Below, piece after piece: positions 7,721-15,603 of a stretch of 22,037 nt of DNA. The notes under the pieces are model-generated. The model saw only the letters and a program-made list of their open reading frames with translations. It made no database searches and was not told the DNA's origin. The position numbers were made by a program, and so were the translations under genes. Position 1 is the first letter of the stretch. Each line of letters starts with the position of its first letter. Origin of the DNA: CAZQDP01 sp964592375 (GTDB lineage: Bacteria; Bacillota; Clostridia; RUG12999); the NCBI GenBank assembly GCA_964592375.1, contig CAZQDP010000038.1:1-22037 (forward strand), written 5' to 3'.

Positions 7721-8484
7721 AAGAGATTATCCTAGAAATTGAAAAAGTGGCACCCACCTATCTTGCAGAAGGGTGGGATAATCCCGGCCTTCAAACGGGA
7801 AGCATGGAGCAAGAGGTGCACAAGGTTTTACTTGCGCTTGATGCGGATGAGGAAGTGGCAAGGGAAGCTGTGCAAATCGGTGCAGACCTTGTGCTGACGC
7901 ATCATCCGCTTATTTTCAGAGCCATAAAAAGTGTGACAGATGCAACTTCGCAGGGCAGGTCACTGTTGCTGCTGGCATCCAAAGGAATTGCTTTATATAG
8001 TGCGCATACGAATTTGGATTCTGCAAAGGGCGGTCTTAATGATGAGATGGCAGAGCGTTTGGGACTTTGCGAGATTACAATGCCGGCACAATCGGAAATT
8101 CAAATGTGCAGAGTGGGCTCGCTTCCACAAAAGCTATCTTTTCATGCATTTGTCATGCAGGTTAAAAGCAAGCTTGCCTTGAAACAAGTGATGGTTGTGG
8201 GCGATTTTAATAAAAGTATTTCAAAGGTATCCGTATGCACGGGCAGCGGAAGTGACTTGATCTGCGAGGAGCTTGCCGGCATATCGGATGTGTTTGTCAC
8301 GGGAGAGCTGAAGTATGCCGCTATAAAAGAAGCACACGCTTTGGGATTGTGCCTTATCGGAGCAGGGCACTATGAGACGGAAATCGTGGTTACACAGCTA
8401 TTTCTCAAAATCATCGAACAATATGCGCCAAATGTGGAAATTGTGATTTCAAAGGAAAATAAGAACCCTTGCCAATACCTATAA
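7708..8484 (+). CDS. Nif3-like dinuclear metal centre protein (YqfO/YbgI family)
   Basis: The 258-residue protein is the short, single-fold form of the family; it lacks the PII-like insertion that lengthens B. subtilis YqfO to about 370 residues. Metal-binding motifs are visible: LTHHPLIFRAIK, SAHTNLDSAKGGLND and the C-terminal GHYETEIV. Members have been described as GTP cyclohydrolase I type 2 or as metal-dependent hydrolases, but the physiological substrate is not settled. The start ATG lies inside the end of trmK, behind GGAGGAAC, so translation is coupled. No hairpin terminator is seen after it. Confidence 0.9.
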   Translation: MPKVKEIILEIEKVAPTYLAEGWDNPGLQTGSMEQEVHKVLLALDADEEVAREAVQIGADLVLTHHPLIFRAIKSVTDATSQGRSLLLLASKGIALYSAHTNLDSAKGGLNDEMAERLGLCEITMPAQSEIQMCRVGSLPQKLSFHAFVMQVKSKLALKQVMVVGDFNKSISKVSVCTGSGSDLICEELAGISDVFVTGELKYAAIKEAHALGLCLIGAGHYETEIVVTQLFLKIIEQYAPNVEIVISKENKNPCQYL

Positions 8485-8522
8485 AAAACGGGTAAAAATC
8501 ACGGAATTCTGTGAATAATGAA

Positions 8523-8551
8523 TTGACAAAACATGCCTATTGTGCTATATT
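8523..8551 (+). promoter_or_regulatory. sigma-A promoter with an adjacent near-palindrome
   Basis: A perfect TTGACA (8523-8528), 17-bp spacer and TATATT (8546-8551) precede the gene at 8601. Eight bp upstream of the -35 is a 16-bp near-palindrome TCACGGAATTCTGTGA (8499-8514) with one mismatched pair, which could be a regulator site. Confidence 0.75.
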
Positions 8552-8600
8552 GTATTTAAGAAAATAACAACATAAAAAGAAATATGCAGAGGAAATGATT

Positions 8601-9131
8601 ATGAAAAAAGCACTCATTATTGCAAGCATCGTTATTGTAGCACTTTTTATTACCGGATATTATACAGTGGATTATTTATTTTCGGAAATTTTCATTGGGA
8701 AAATGATTACTGGCAGTCAATTGCAGATCAAATCTAATCCAGACATTTCTTCGAAAGCAAACCCAACGGAAGCTTCACCAGAGAATGCGACGGGGCAAGT
8801 GGAGGACAATCAAAATACAGGTGAAAATAATGAACAAAGCAAGCCTACCTCTCCACCGGCTAAGATTTCGGCTGCGCAGGTGGTCAGTTCACCGGTTTTA
8901 ATGAGCAAGCTTGAAAAAATTGTATCTTCAAGAGATAAAGCAGAGGCTATGCACATTGTGATGAGTTGCTTTTCCAAGGCGGAACTAAGTGCATATTCAA
9001 AATTAGCAAAGGACGGCCTGAGCAGCGAAGAAAGATCGCAGATATCACAAGAGGCAAGCCGTAGACTCACGGGAGATAAAAGAGCACAGCTCATGCAAAT
9101 TGTAGAAAAATATTTGGATCAATTGCAGTAA
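8601..9131 (+). CDS. membrane-anchored protein of unknown function
   Basis: I do not recognise a named family. The 176-residue protein starts with MKK and one hydrophobic segment (about 4-22), with no lipobox or clear signal-peptidase site, so it is probably a single-pass anchor. A polar linker rich in Ser, Asn, Gln, Glu and Pro runs over about 45-92. The remaining 85 residues are predicted helical (SKLEKIVSSRDKAEAMHIV, then SAYSKLAKDGLSSEERSQIS, ending EKYLDQLQ). That end loosely resembles small helical domains seen in other clostridial membrane proteins, a memory-based impression only. An ATG at 8595 abuts the AGAGGA at 8588-8593, so the start is 8601. It precedes the SLH protein by 84 bp with no terminator between, suggesting joint expression. 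Confidence 0.8.
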   Translation: MKKALIIASIVIVALFITGYYTVDYLFSEIFIGKMITGSQLQIKSNPDISSKANPTEASPENATGQVEDNQNTGENNEQSKPTSPPAKISAAQVVSSPVLMSKLEKIVSSRDKAEAMHIVMSCFSKAELSAYSKLAKDGLSSEERSQISQEASRRLTGDKRAQLMQIVEKYLDQLQ

Positions 9132-9215
9132 AAGTTGAAAACAGGTATGATTGATGATAATTGCATCCCATTTTTATAAGATGGTTTTATCAGGAAGAAT
9201 AGAGGAAGACGATTG

Positions 9216-10808
9216 ATGAAAATAAAAAGAATAATAGCATTATGCCTTATTGTGGCTATGCTTATCGTATTGCTATGTGTGCTGCCTATTCAGGCATCAG
9301 CCGGAACGGATCCTACCCTCACCATGATGTATACTGCAATTACCTGGGAAAACGCTGCAAAAAGAGCGAACTTTGCAAATAACGCCATTGCAAAAGTAGC
9401 GATGGCTACCACGGAGGCGGAGCTGGATGCTTCTGCTGTCTCCTTAGCAAAAACAGAGTTTGCAGGTGTTTTATCGGAAGCGCAGATTAAAAGTGCTTTT
9501 CTTACTTATGCAAAGGCAAGGCCATTTGCCAAGGCGGCTTACTTTAGGCTTGTGATCAATGGCTGTGATGGCATAAGCGATGATCTAAGTTTATTTTCTA
9601 CCATTAAAAATAAAATTAATGTGGATATTACAGGCAATGAATCGGACAATCGAGGCTTGCAATTTGCACTATTATTTATGCAAATGGTAGTGCAAATGGA
9701 TGTAGGCGGCAGCGTGATTGGCACCATATGCAATCACAGTAGTAGTGGTGTTGATTTTTTTGTGAGAAGTGATATTCCCACCGATAGGAGAAACATTGCC
9801 ATTGAAAAAATCAATTCACTGTTTGACATTATACCTGATTTTTCGAGCGCGGCATTGTCTACCTATGCTGTTGATCCTGATGTATCCATATCTGGCATTC
9901 CAAATAGCGATAATATTTTGGGTAAGTTTATGACATATACCGCAGCCATCGTCAACGCTGCCCCTAGTGAACAGATTAATGCTTTCTGCACTTTTCTTCG
10001 AAAATACAGTCCGGTTGCAAATCGAAAGATGGTATATATTGTGAACGACTATCCTGGGAATATCTCTACGCCCACAGCTACCCCTCCCGCCACTCCCATT
10101 CCTACGAGTACGCCAAGACCACCTTCCGGCAACGCAGGCTCTGCAGGGGCAAATCCGACTCCTACAGCCACGCCTTTCGCTATTCCAACCCCTGCTGAAG
10201 CAAATCAGCCAACCCCTACTCCTACCGAGCAACCGGGTACTATCACCGGCGGACGATTTAAAGATATTCCAAAAAGCATGGACTGGGCACTTGCACCCAT
10301 TGAAAGAATGGCGGGCAAGGGCTATTTGAAAGGCGTCACTTCGGATATGTATGACCCTACTAGCGGACTAAAACGCGGTGACATTGCAGTTATCATGGAT
10401 CGAATTTTTACGCTACCTATGGCCGATGAACTTATATTTCAAGATGTTCCTGCCAATTCCTATTATGCCGATGCCATTAAAAGAGCTTATCAGGCCAAAT
10501 ATATCAATGGAATTAGTGCAGATGAGTACAAACCGGAGGCAACTATTTCCAGGCAGGATTTTATGACTATAATGAGTCGTGCACTTGTAGCGCAAGGCTT
10601 TTATAACGTGCCGGAGGACTTATCCATTTTAGAACAATTTGGGGATGAAGATGAGATTGCCGAATATGCAAGGCCATATGTGGCACTGCTTGTTATTCAG
10701 CATTTGATTATCGGGGATAATGCCAATCATATCAATCCCACCAATACCATCAATCGTGCAGAGGCAGCAGTATTGATGGATAGAGTAATGACCGCTATTA
10801 AAAAGTAA
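9216..10808 (+). CDS. secreted SLH-domain protein with Thr/Pro-rich linker
   Basis: The 530-residue protein has a signal peptide (basic start, hydrophobic stretch to about residue 25, probable cleavage after QASA). A region of about 255 residues with no family I recognise follows. A linker rich in Thr, Pro and Ala (about 285-343) leads to three SLH repeats: RFKDIPKSMDWALAPIERM, FQDVPANSYYADAIKRAYQ and FGDEDEIAEYARPYVALLV, each followed by an R/E...F or AAVLMDR half. SLH triplets bind pyruvylated secondary wall polymers, so the protein should sit on the cell surface. The start is the ATG at 9216, seven nt after AGAGGAAG; a TTG directly upstream is less likely. No strong separate promoter is seen. 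Confidence 0.9.
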   Translation: MKIKRIIALCLIVAMLIVLLCVLPIQASAGTDPTLTMMYTAITWENAAKRANFANNAIAKVAMATTEAELDASAVSLAKTEFAGVLSEAQIKSAFLTYAKARPFAKAAYFRLVINGCDGISDDLSLFSTIKNKINVDITGNESDNRGLQFALLFMQMVVQMDVGGSVIGTICNHSSSGVDFFVRSDIPTDRRNIAIEKINSLFDIIPDFSSAALSTYAVDPDVSISGIPNSDNILGKFMTYTAAIVNAAPSEQINAFCTFLRKYSPVANRKMVYIVNDYPGNISTPTATPPATPIPTSTPRPPSGNAGSAGANPTPTATPFAIPTPAEANQPTPTPTEQPGTITGGRFKDIPKSMDWALAPIERMAGKGYLKGVTSDMYDPTSGLKRGDIAVIMDRIFTLPMADELIFQDVPANSYYADAIKRAYQAKYINGISADEYKPEATISRQDFMTIMSRALVAQGFYNVPEDLSILEQFGDEDEIAEYARPYVALLVIQHLIIGDNANHINPTNTINRAEAAVLMDRVMTAIKK

Positions 10809-10812
10809 AAAC

Positions 10813-10833
10813 AACCGGCCGCTTGGCCGGTTT
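10813..10833. terminator. hairpin terminator shared by convergent genes
   Basis: A perfect 8-bp GC-rich stem AACCGGCC (10813-10820) / GGCCGGTT (10825-10832) with a GCTT loop. On the plus strand, after the SLH gene, only three T follow. On the minus strand the stem is followed by GTTTTTACTTTTT, a better U-tract. It therefore probably ends both the SLH gene and the small minus-strand genes. Confidence 0.8.
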
Positions 10834-10932
10834 AAAAATAAAATATACCTCTTTTTTTGATACGATATGTGTTTTGATTAAGAAAATAAGCGTGATGCAA
10901 AGCCTTGTAAAATAAATTTGTTCAAACATTCA

Positions 10933-11085
10933 TTATACCGGATTGGCTTTTTGATGGCCTTTTTTGGCTTTGCCCTGAATTTGAGCCACAGGGGTGACAT
11001 TATTTTTGGGGATATGCGTTTTATGGTTGCTTTCGGTGCCATGCGGCTCCTTAGGGTCAGGTCTTCTCATTCCTGCCTTTGCCAT
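10933..11085 (-). CDS. small conserved-looking protein, 50 residues
   Basis: Start ATG at 11085 lies six nt from the near-perfect Shine-Dalgarno TAAGGAGG (11099-11092 read on the minus strand), which includes the stop codon of the upstream small gene. The product begins MAKAGMRRPDPKEPHGTESN and continues with HKTHIPKNNVTPVAQIQGKA, then a basic end KKGHQKANPV. It is polar and basic, with four His and six Pro and no membrane segment or Cys. The ordered MRRPDP-EPHGTESNHKTHIPKNNV stretch has the look of a real, conserved short protein, and I believe similar short hypotheticals occur in Clostridia, but no function is known to me. It is convergent with the SLH gene and shares its terminator. Confidence 0.75.
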   Translation of the reverse strand: MAKAGMRRPDPKEPHGTESNHKTHIPKNNVTPVAQIQGKAKKGHQKANPV

Positions 11086-11096
11086 AGAAACCCTCC

Positions 11097-11231
11097 TTAC
11101 ACATCGTTATTTGTTACAGAGTGCTTTTTTGCATTTTTATTCTGATTTTGATTTTCACCAGCAATGCTTTTTTTACCTTTGGATTTTTCCTTGCGAGCAT
11201 TTTTGTTATCGATCTGGCTGTCTTTTGGCAT
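11097..11231 (-). CDS. small Lys/Asn-rich protein, 44 residues
   Basis: The ATG at 11231 is preceded by AAAGGAGG (11245-11238 on the minus strand) at six nt. The product starts MPKDSQIDNKNARKEKSKGK and ends KNAKKHSVTNNDV. It is highly charged, rich in Lys and Asn, and low in hydrophobic residues, so it is probably disordered. It could bind nucleic acid or acidic polymers, but that is speculation. Its stop codon is part of the next gene's Shine-Dalgarno, with 11 bp between genes, so the two small genes form a coupled pair. Two ideal ribosome binding sites in series are unlikely by chance. Confidence 0.65.
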   Translation of the reverse strand: MPKDSQIDNKNARKEKSKGKKSIAGENQNQNKNAKKHSVTNNDV

Positions 11232-11254
11232 AACCATCCTCCTTTGTTCATATG

Positions 11255-11283
11255 AATTTAGTTGATCAGAGCTTTTGCGACAA
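11255..11283 (-). promoter_or_regulatory. possible promoter of the two small genes
   Basis: On the minus strand TTGTCG (11283-11278), a 17-bp spacer and TAAATT (11260-11255) match the sigma-A consensus at four of six positions each. The leader before the Shine-Dalgarno would be very short. A promoter for a sporulation sigma factor was looked for and not found convincingly. Confidence 0.35.
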
Positions 11284-11546
11284 TAAAAGGGAAACGATGC
11301 ATGATTTGCTTTAAAATATCACATAGGTATTATGCACCATTTAATCAAAATTATTACGATGTTGCTACATATTATGATAATACTGCGTATGTGACTGGCC
11401 AAAAGAGCATCAATGGGGAATAATATGATTAAGTTGGCATTTTATGATGTTTTTTATTGCGTTTTGTTATTGACAAATTAAGATAAATTTATTATTATTA
11501 AATATATAATAATTATTTAAAGTTTATATTAACAGGAGGTATGCAG
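11284..11546. other. AT-rich intergenic region between divergent genes
   Basis: Between the small minus-strand genes and the VanW-domain gene I see no reading frame with a ribosome binding site. The stretch is AT-rich and includes the short palindrome TATTATGATAATA at about 11370-11382. The only other clear signals are the promoter and Shine-Dalgarno of the next gene. Confidence 0.6.
11470..11498 (+). promoter_or_regulatory. sigma-A promoter of the VanW-domain gene
   Basis: A perfect TTGACA (11470-11475), 17-bp spacer and TATTAT (11493-11498). The -10 lies in an A/T-only 8-bp inverted repeat ATTATTAT (11491-11498) / ATAATAAT (11506-11513), which may simply reflect base composition. Confidence 0.8.
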
Positions 11547-13355
11547 ATGCTACAAGCTTCTGGCGAAGAAATAAAGGCAGCAGACAAGAAAAAGAATAAT
11601 AGAAAAATGAAAAAAGTGATTTTGGCGAGCATTATTGTGATTGTTGTTATTTTCATTGCTATAGGATTAGCCGCGGTTTCCGGTTCTATGCAACCTTTGG
11701 AGAATAAAATTGCACAAGGTGTTACAATCCATGGCATTTCCGTTGGTGGTGCTACCATGGAGGAAGCAAAGGCGCTAGTTGCGGAAAAGCTTGATTTGCA
11801 GTATCGTGAAGAGAAAATAATTTTAAAGTTTGCAGAAAGCACAACCAAGACCGCGCTCATTGAAATGGTCAAGGAAATCAATATACAAAATGCGGTGCAG
11901 CTTGCATACGATGTTGGCAGAAGTGGCAACCCTTTGCAAAAATACATAAAGCTTCGCGGTGCGAAATCAGGCAAAATCAATTTACAGGCAGAGATTGTGA
12001 TTGATGAAGCAGCAACCATACTGATGATTGATGCGTTTGAAAGCGAAATGGAAAACCCTATGGTGCAAAGCAGCTATAGAATAAATGACGATCGTCTCAT
12101 TTTATCAAATGGTAAAAGTGGAGAAGTCTTGGATAAGCAAAAAACCTTTGAAAAAATATCAAACGTACTTCTTTTGGGAAAAGGCGCAGAGGTTACCATC
12201 GATATTTCAACTGCGCAGCCGGATAAATTTGATGTGGATAAACTGTATAGTGAAGTTTGCAAGCCACCAGTTGATGCCAAGTACGAGGTTGTCGGTGGGC
12301 AAGGCATTTTCACGATGAGCAGACCGGGTTATTTATTTAACAAAGCAGAGGTAGCAAAAGTGCTCAAAGAAAATATTGATAACCCTGAGAGTTATTTTAT
12401 AAAGATGGAATTAATTGAGCCAAAAGTAAAGGATGAGGCAGTGCTCGGAAATTTGTTTCATGAAGAAGTGGCGGGATTTTCTTCTATGCTCGCCTCAGCA
12501 GGTCCCGAAAGATACAATAATGTAAAGATTGCAACCATGAGTGTGAATGGAACCATCCTCAATCCGGGTGATGTTTTTTCATATAACAAAGCCATTGGAG
12601 CGGTAACAGCTGCTAGAGGATATAAGGTTGCGACTGTATTTGTAAACGGCAAGAAAGAGAAAGATGTTGGCGGCGGTGTGTGCCAAGTTTCTTCCACCAT
12701 TTACTGTGCAGCCCTACAAGGCAATCTTGAAATCGTGAAACGGTACAATCATTCTTTGCCGGTGGGGTATGTTCCATTAGGGCAGGATGCGACGGTGAGT
12801 AGCGGCCCTGTTGATTTTCAGTTTCGCAATACAACAGGGTATCCTATGAAGGTTGTGGCAAGCTTATCGGGAAGCAAACTCACCATAAGGCTAATGGGTT
12901 ATCGTGAGGATAAAAGCATCAGCATTAAAATGGAGAACATCACCATGAGTACCCTTGAACCCAAAACCATCACAAACGAGGATGCATCCTTGCCTGCAGG
13001 GAGCACGGTTGTGGATGAAAAAGGAAGTAAAGGGTTTGTTATTGATACCTATAAGAACGTCTATAAAAATGGCCAGCATATCAAACGAGAATTTATATCA
13101 AGAAGCACATATAAACCCATTGACAGAGTGGAGCGAGTATCAAAGGTAAAGGCTGTGGATGCAAATGTCGTGCAGGGTACTCAGCCAACGGCTCCGGCCG
13201 GCGTGGTGGCCACAAATGAGCCAACCGCTACGGTAAGGCCTACAGAACCTGAAAAGACCAAGGAAGGCAGCATAGCGCCGGTTGTGACCGAAAGTAGCGT
13301 GCAACCACAGTTGCCAATCGCAACCGCAGCAGAGCACATATTGCCTACGCCGTAA
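11547..13355 (+). CDS. membrane-anchored VanW/G5-domain cell-wall protein
   Basis: The 602-residue protein has a short basic cytoplasmic start, one membrane segment (about 22-44), then two regions that look like the peptidoglycan-binding-like repeats usual in this family (about 60-160 and 185-290). A VanW domain follows at about 305-450 with NPGDVFSYNKAIG, the hallmark GGGVCQVSST around C379, and NHSLPVGYVPLGQDATV. After that comes a G5-like module (about 462-535, EPKTI to YKPIDRVERV) and a Thr/Pro/Glu-rich tail. Despite the name, most VanW-domain proteins are not tied to vancomycin resistance, and no vanA/B/H/X gene is present. The ATG at 11541 abuts AGGAGG, so 11547 is the start. It appears to be a single-gene unit. 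Confidence 0.92.
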   Translation: MLQASGEEIKAADKKKNNRKMKKVILASIIVIVVIFIAIGLAAVSGSMQPLENKIAQGVTIHGISVGGATMEEAKALVAEKLDLQYREEKIILKFAESTTKTALIEMVKEINIQNAVQLAYDVGRSGNPLQKYIKLRGAKSGKINLQAEIVIDEAATILMIDAFESEMENPMVQSSYRINDDRLILSNGKSGEVLDKQKTFEKISNVLLLGKGAEVTIDISTAQPDKFDVDKLYSEVCKPPVDAKYEVVGGQGIFTMSRPGYLFNKAEVAKVLKENIDNPESYFIKMELIEPKVKDEAVLGNLFHEEVAGFSSMLASAGPERYNNVKIATMSVNGTILNPGDVFSYNKAIGAVTAARGYKVATVFVNGKKEKDVGGGVCQVSSTIYCAALQGNLEIVKRYNHSLPVGYVPLGQDATVSSGPVDFQFRNTTGYPMKVVASLSGSKLTIRLMGYREDKSISIKMENITMSTLEPKTITNEDASLPAGSTVVDEKGSKGFVIDTYKNVYKNGQHIKREFISRSTYKPIDRVERVSKVKAVDANVVQGTQPTAPAGVVATNEPTATVRPTEPEKTKEGSIAPVVTESSVQPQLPIATAAEHILPTP

Positions 13356-13372
13356 ACCGAAATATCCTAAAA

Positions 13373-13414
13373 AAATGGGGTCGATTTTTTGCAAAATCGG
13401 CCCCATTAACTTTT
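13373..13414. terminator. bidirectional terminator between the VanW gene and the DAHP synthase gene
   Basis: A 15-bp stem (13374-13388 with 13393-13407, one G-U pair) closes a TTGC loop. On the minus strand it is followed by a run of seven T, on the plus strand by AACTTTTATTT. It separates convergent genes and is strongest for the minus-strand one. Confidence 0.92.
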
Positions 13415-13426
13415 ATTTACATGAGA

Positions 13427-14455
13427 TTACAAATGCTCCGCGATGCTGTAAATGAGCTCTTCGGTATCATCAATGCCAAGACAAGCATCTGTGATGGATT
13501 TTCCGAAAACATGATCACCTACATTTTGGCAACCCTCTACAATATAGCTTTCAATCATCACACCTCGTACAAGCTTGCGTATTTCGGGTGATAAGGATCT
13601 ACTGTGCATAACCTCATTGATAATACGGGGCTGCTGATCATATTTTTTACCTGAATTAGCATGGTTTGCATCCACAATGACCGCTTTGTTTTCAAGCTCT
13701 CGCTTCTCATACATTTGATGAAGCAAATATAAATCCTCAAAGTGATAATTGGGTATGCTTTTGCCATAATGATTAATGGCTCCTCGCAAAATGGTATGCG
13801 CATATGGATTGCCAAAGGTTTTTACCTCATAGCCTTGATAAATAAAGGTATGACCATATTGAGCGGCTACCACTGAGTTTAGCATAATAGACATATCACC
13901 ACTGGTTGGGTTTTTCATGCCGACTGGAATATCCATACCACTGACTGTGAGTCTGTGTTGCTGATTTTCCACAGAACGTGCGCCAATGGCCACATAAGAC
14001 AAAATGTCTTCCAAGTAGGTGTAGTTTTCGGGATACAGCATTTCATCTGCCGGAGTAAAACCGGTTTCGGAAATAATGCGCAGATGCATGCGTCGCATGG
14101 CGATAATGCCGGATACCATATCCGGTTCCTTTTCGGGATCCGGCTGATGAAGGATACCTTTATAGCCTTCACCAGTGGTGCGAGGCTTATTGGTATACAC
14201 CCGTGGCACAATAACAATGCGATCCGCCACATTTTCTTGAATTTTTGCAAGTCTGAGTGTGTACTCGCATACCGCATCCTCATTATCCGCAGAGCAAGGG
14301 CCTACAATTGCCAAAAACTTATCGGAGGCACCGGACAGAATATCACAAATTGCCTTGTCCTTCTCCTTTTTTATTTTAGCAAAGTGTGCCGGCATCGGGT
14401 ATCGATCGATGATTTCCTTTGAAGAGGGAAGTCGTTTAATATATTGAAAGTTCAT
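13427..14455 (-). CDS. 3-deoxy-7-phosphoheptulonate (DAHP) synthase, class I, AroF/G/H type
   Basis: The enzyme condenses phosphoenolpyruvate with erythrose 4-phosphate, the first step of the shikimate pathway. The 342-residue length and motifs fit the E. coli-like type I-alpha group: FLAIVGPCSADNEDAV, PRVYTNKPRTTGEGYKG, ENQQHRLTVSGMDIPVGMKNPTSGD, VDANHANSGKK and the end motif VEGCQNVGDHVFGKSITDACLG. The metal ligands (the Cys of GPCS, the His of DANH) are present. This type is usually feedback-inhibited by one aromatic amino acid, but I cannot tell which. AAAGGA precedes the ATG by ten nt. It stands apart from other aro genes, with its own promoter and terminator. Confidence 0.95.
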   Translation of the reverse strand: MNFQYIKRLPSSKEIIDRYPMPAHFAKIKKEKDKAICDILSGASDKFLAIVGPCSADNEDAVCEYTLRLAKIQENVADRIVIVPRVYTNKPRTTGEGYKGILHQPDPEKEPDMVSGIIAMRRMHLRIISETGFTPADEMLYPENYTYLEDILSYVAIGARSVENQQHRLTVSGMDIPVGMKNPTSGDMSIMLNSVVAAQYGHTFIYQGYEVKTFGNPYAHTILRGAINHYGKSIPNYHFEDLYLLHQMYEKRELENKAVIVDANHANSGKKYDQQPRIINEVMHSRSLSPEIRKLVRGVMIESYIVEGCQNVGDHVFGKSITDACLGIDDTEELIYSIAEHL

Positions 14456-14498
14456 ATTATTCAGTCCTTTTCGTTTGTATTGCTTGTTATGTACTTAT

Positions 14499-14526
14499 TT
14501 TATAGCCAAAAGGCGGTAATTGTCAA
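14499..14526 (-). promoter_or_regulatory. sigma-A promoter of the DAHP synthase gene
   Basis: On the minus strand a perfect TTGACA (14526-14521), 16-bp spacer and TATAAA (14504-14499). The next base upstream begins a 10-bp inverted repeat. No T-box or trp-type leader peptide was seen in the 44-nt leader. Confidence 0.8.
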
Positions 14527-14555
14527 GCAAAAAGCAATTGTTTTCTGCTTTTTGC
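14527..14555 (-). terminator. inverted repeat after the aldo/keto reductase gene, likely its terminator
   Basis: A perfect 10-bp repeat GCAAAAAGCA (14527-14536) / TGCTTTTTGC (14546-14555) with a 9-nt centre lies 20 bp after the reductase stop. The T-run is inside the stem instead of after it, so termination would be atypical. Because it touches the -35 box of the next gene, it could instead be an operator. Confidence 0.5.
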
Positions 14556-14575
14556 ACCAATGGTCTTTTCGTATA

Positions 14576-15544
14576 TTATGCTAAGGTAGATAAGCTGGAA
14601 AGTGTTTTTGTTCCAAGGGATAAATCAACTGCACCCAAAGAGTCTTGAAGCTGGGTAATGTTTTTGCAACCTACAATGGGTAAAACCGGAAAATGAGGAG
14701 TGGACATTAAGTAAGAAAGAATAACCGCTGTAACGGATTTTCCCATATCAGCTGCAATTTTCAATGCTTTCTCATAGGCCACTTCGTTTTCTTTGCTCAT
14801 ATACCGCTCAAGTGCCTTTGGACTCAGTGCTTCCTTGCCGCCCAAGGACAATGTGGTGAAAAAGCCTTTGGCCTGGGGTGCATATGCAAATACACACATG
14901 CCGCTATCCTTATAGAAGGTATATTCCTGCTGATCCATTTCAACCAAAGTGGTATCGTCAATGCTTTGAGGATTGGTTTTTGCAAGGCTCCATTTTATTT
15001 GGCTTGCCACAAAAGATTGGAGTTTATCCATTTTGGCATATGCATCGGCCTGTATGATGCGGTCGCTTTTCCAATTTGAGCATCCAAAAGTGCGGATTTT
15101 GCCTTTTTTGACCATGCGGTTTAAAGCGTATATGATTTCTTCAACAGGGACAAGATTGCTATCGCGATGCAAAAAACAAATATCAATATAATCGGTCATC
15201 AGCGCACGCAAGCTTTTATCAATATCCTGCTCAATTTCCGCTAAAGATAAACGAGGCACATCCATTGTGGCAAGGGACGGATGCGCGCATTTGGTGGAAA
15301 TAATCATTTTATTTCGCATATTACGCTTTTTCATCCACTTTCCGATAGTTTCTTCGCTTTTGCCTTCCATACCATCAATCCAAACCGCATACATGCGGGC
15401 GGTATCGATAATATTTCCACCACAAGCCGCGTACCAATCCATCATGGCAAATGAATCGGATTCACTGACCAAGCTGCCAAAACAGTCACTCCCAAGGCAG
15501 ATAGGGAAGATATCTTTTATGTGCGAAATGCGAATAAAATTCAT
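14576..15544 (-). CDS. aldo/keto reductase family oxidoreductase
   Basis: The 322-residue protein has the NAD(P)H-dependent TIM-barrel fold of aldo/keto reductases. The catalytic tetrad can be read as D47 (NIIDTA), Y52 (RMY), K85 (ISTKC) and H126 (FLHRD), with the usual IRTFGCSNW and the C-terminal cofactor-side region PVLPIVGCKNITQLQDSL. The substrate is unknown. The reading frame continues upstream to 15688, but that part would run through a perfect promoter and two hairpins; GGAGGG at seven nt before the ATG at 15544 fixes the start. It is transcribed alone. Confidence 0.93.
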   Translation of the reverse strand: MNFIRISHIKDIFPICLGSDCFGSLVSESDSFAMMDWYAACGGNIIDTARMYAVWIDGMEGKSEETIGKWMKKRNMRNKMIISTKCAHPSLATMDVPRLSLAEIEQDIDKSLRALMTDYIDICFLHRDSNLVPVEEIIYALNRMVKKGKIRTFGCSNWKSDRIIQADAYAKMDKLQSFVASQIKWSLAKTNPQSIDDTTLVEMDQQEYTFYKDSGMCVFAYAPQAKGFFTTLSLGGKEALSPKALERYMSKENEVAYEKALKIAADMGKSVTAVILSYLMSTPHFPVLPIVGCKNITQLQDSLGAVDLSLGTKTLSSLSTLA

Positions 15545-15574
15545 GCCAAAACCCTCCGTATACCAGATTATTTT

Positions 15575-15603
15575 ATTATACATAAAAACCTCATGAATGT
15601 CAA
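15575..15603 (-). promoter_or_regulatory. consensus sigma-A promoter of the aldo/keto reductase gene
   Basis: On the minus strand both hexamers are perfect: TTGACA (15603-15598), 17-bp spacer, TATAAT (15580-15575). The last three bases of the -35 box as read from upstream belong to the long inverted repeat at 15601-15640. Confidence 0.9.

Noticed and set aside
9816..10232. 138-codon minus-strand frame inside the SLH gene
   Set aside because: It arises from the Thr/Pro-rich linker read backwards (Arg/Gly-rich product) and has no start signals.
10069..10245. Repetitive ACTCCTAC-like DNA as a possible tandem repeat or CRISPR array
   Set aside because: It is the coding sequence for the Thr/Pro linker, in frame with the SLH protein, without regular spacers.
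11541..13355. Vancomycin-resistance locus suggested by the VanW domain
   Set aside because: The domain is common in wall proteins of Firmicutes, and no ligase, VanH, VanX or two-component regulator gene is nearby.
13955..14422. 155-codon plus-strand frame opposite the DAHP synthase gene
   Set aside because: It is the complement of a well-conserved enzyme, without a Shine-Dalgarno or known domain.
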